Of a stretch of 6,892 nucleotides of DNA, positions 6,382 to 6,892 are shown in pieces. The notes beneath the pieces are model-generated. The model saw only the letters and a program-made list of their open reading frames with translations. It made no database searches and had not been told where the DNA came from. Positions within the stretch are counted from its first letter, which is position 1. Each line of letters opens with the position of its first letter. The translations under genes and the position numbers were made by a program. Source of the stretch: Rhodospirillaceae bacterium (GTDB lineage: Bacteria; Pseudomonadota; Alphaproteobacteria; Rickettsiales; UBA3002); the NCBI GenBank assembly GCA_947458525.1, contig CANHAG010000065.1:1-6892 (forward strand), given 5' to 3'.

Positions 6382-6454
6382 AACGGCTATAAAGAGCGAT
6401 GTTTTGTCCACACGCACGCAAAAATAATTGCCTGTATGCGCTCATCATGCACAA

Positions 6455-6480
6455 ATGCTTGCCGGCATATTCGCAGGCAT
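6455..6480 (+). repeat. Stem-loop in the leader of the carboxypeptidase gene
   Basis: ATGCTTGC (6455-6462) and GCAGGCAT (6473-6480) pair over 8 positions, one of them G-U, around a 10-base loop. It lies 50 bases before the downstream ATG and has no T-tract after it on the plus strand. It could be an RNA structure in the leader or end a message. Nearby promoter candidates, such as AATAAT at 6423-6428, lack a convincing -35. Confidence 0.3.
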
Positions 6481-6530
6481 GACACACTGAAAAAATGGAT
6501 TGCTTCGCCCTGAAATAACAAAGGCTGATA

Positions 6531-6892
6531 ATGCGGCGTAATAGTATAAAAATTTTATTAGTACTGTTGATGCTGGCGCTTGCAATGCCAGCAGAAGTAC
6601 TGGCCGCGCGTGGAAACGCAAAGTCTGCGCCGCGTACAGGCACCGCCGATCCGCGCTACGCTTCTTATGTCCTTGATGCCACCACTGGCGAAGTGCTGCA
6701 TGCGCAGCATGCGGATGCCCGGCGCTACCCAGCATCACTCACCAAAATGATGACGCTCTATCTGCTGTTTGAGGCGCTCGAGAAGGGCCAGGTTAAAATG
6801 AATACGCGCATGCCGGTTTCGGCTTATGCAGCCTCGCAGCCCCAGACCAATATCAGCCTTTCCACCGCCGATAAAGTGCCGGTGGAAACGGC
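6531..6892 (+). CDS. D-alanyl-D-alanine carboxypeptidase (peptidase S11, DacA/PBP5 type), N-terminal part
   Basis: A secreted low-molecular-weight penicillin-binding protein that removes the terminal D-Ala from peptidoglycan pentapeptides in the periplasm. Only the first 120 codons and two bases are present; the right window edge cuts the gene. Residues 1-25 form a clear signal peptide (MRRNSIK, then a hydrophobic Leu/Met-rich core, with likely cleavage after VLA at 25). The mature start (SYVLDATTGEVLHAQHADARRYPASLTKMMT) carries the SxxK active site, S69 and K72, followed by LYLLFEALEKGQ as in DacA proteins. The SxN and KTG motifs and any SPOR or anchoring tail lie beyond the window. The ATG has AAAGG (6520-6524) 6 bases upstream. 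It lies 165 bases downstream of the kinase on the same strand; co-transcription is possible but unproven. The family call is firm, the exact paralogue is not. Confidence 0.93.
   Translation, partial: MRRNSIKILLVLLMLALAMPAEVLAARGNAKSAPRTGTADPRYASYVLDATTGEVLHAQHADARRYPASLTKMMTLYLLFEALEKGQVKMNTRMPVSAYAASQPQTNISLSTADKVPVET
6560..6601 (+). repeat. Long imperfect inverted repeat inside the signal-peptide codons of the carboxypeptidase gene
   Basis: AGTACT (6560-6565) and TGCTGGC (6571-6577) pair with GCCAGCA (6587-6593) and AGTACT (6596-6601), giving 13 pairs interrupted by a 5 x 2 internal loop around a 9-base hairpin loop. It lies about 30 bases after the ATG in the mRNA. This may be coincidence, or a structure that slows early translation of a secreted protein. 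Confidence 0.35.

Noticed and set aside
6445..6738. Minus-strand frame opposite the carboxypeptidase start
   Set aside because: The plus strand encodes a clear signal peptide and SxxK motif; this frame is a shadow.

Overview
The window looks like a chromosomal segment of an alphaproteobacterium of moderate GC content. A D-Ala-D-Ala ligase gene overlaps ftsQ, as in the division and cell-wall (dcw) clusters of that class. The ligase, FtsQ and D,D-carboxypeptidase sequences read as ordinary Gram-negative housekeeping proteins. The lineage below class cannot be settled from this sequence. No transposase, phage gene, tRNA, rRNA or CRISPR array is visible.

Layout, left to right. Positions 1-765 (minus) hold the N-terminal 255 residues of FtsQ, cut by the window edge. 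Positions 758-1657 (minus) hold complete ddl, overlapping ftsQ by 8 bases. A short gap (1658-1788) holds a good sigma70-type promoter for ddl-ftsQ and a terminator-like hairpin for the operon behind it. Positions 1789-2328 and 2336-2722 (minus) hold a response regulator without an output domain and a stand-alone Hpt phosphotransfer protein; transcription order is hpt, then the regulator, 7 bases apart. Positions 2723-3200 are a 478-base AT-rich divergent intergenic region with a good promoter for hpt, a perfect 24-base palindrome and a cluster of alternative hairpins. Positions 3201-6365 (plus) hold a 1054-residue membrane hybrid histidine kinase with three receiver domains and a C-terminal Hpt. 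Positions 6531 to the end (plus) hold the start of a secreted D-alanyl-D-alanine carboxypeptidase.

How they fit together. The kinase and the divergent hpt-regulator pair carry every part of a multistep phosphorelay: one sensor kinase core, four receivers and two Hpt domains, all with their phosphorylation residues intact. No output domain is encoded here, so the end effect must come from protein-protein contact or from an unlinked regulator. The relay lies between a gene that makes the D-Ala-D-Ala dipeptide (ddl) and one that removes the terminal D-Ala from peptidoglycan stem peptides (dacA-like). A link to envelope or cell-cycle control is therefore attractive, but rests on position only. 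The points most worth a second look are the tandemly duplicated receivers in the kinase, the matched pair of Hpt domains, and the dense dyad symmetry in the divergent regulatory region.
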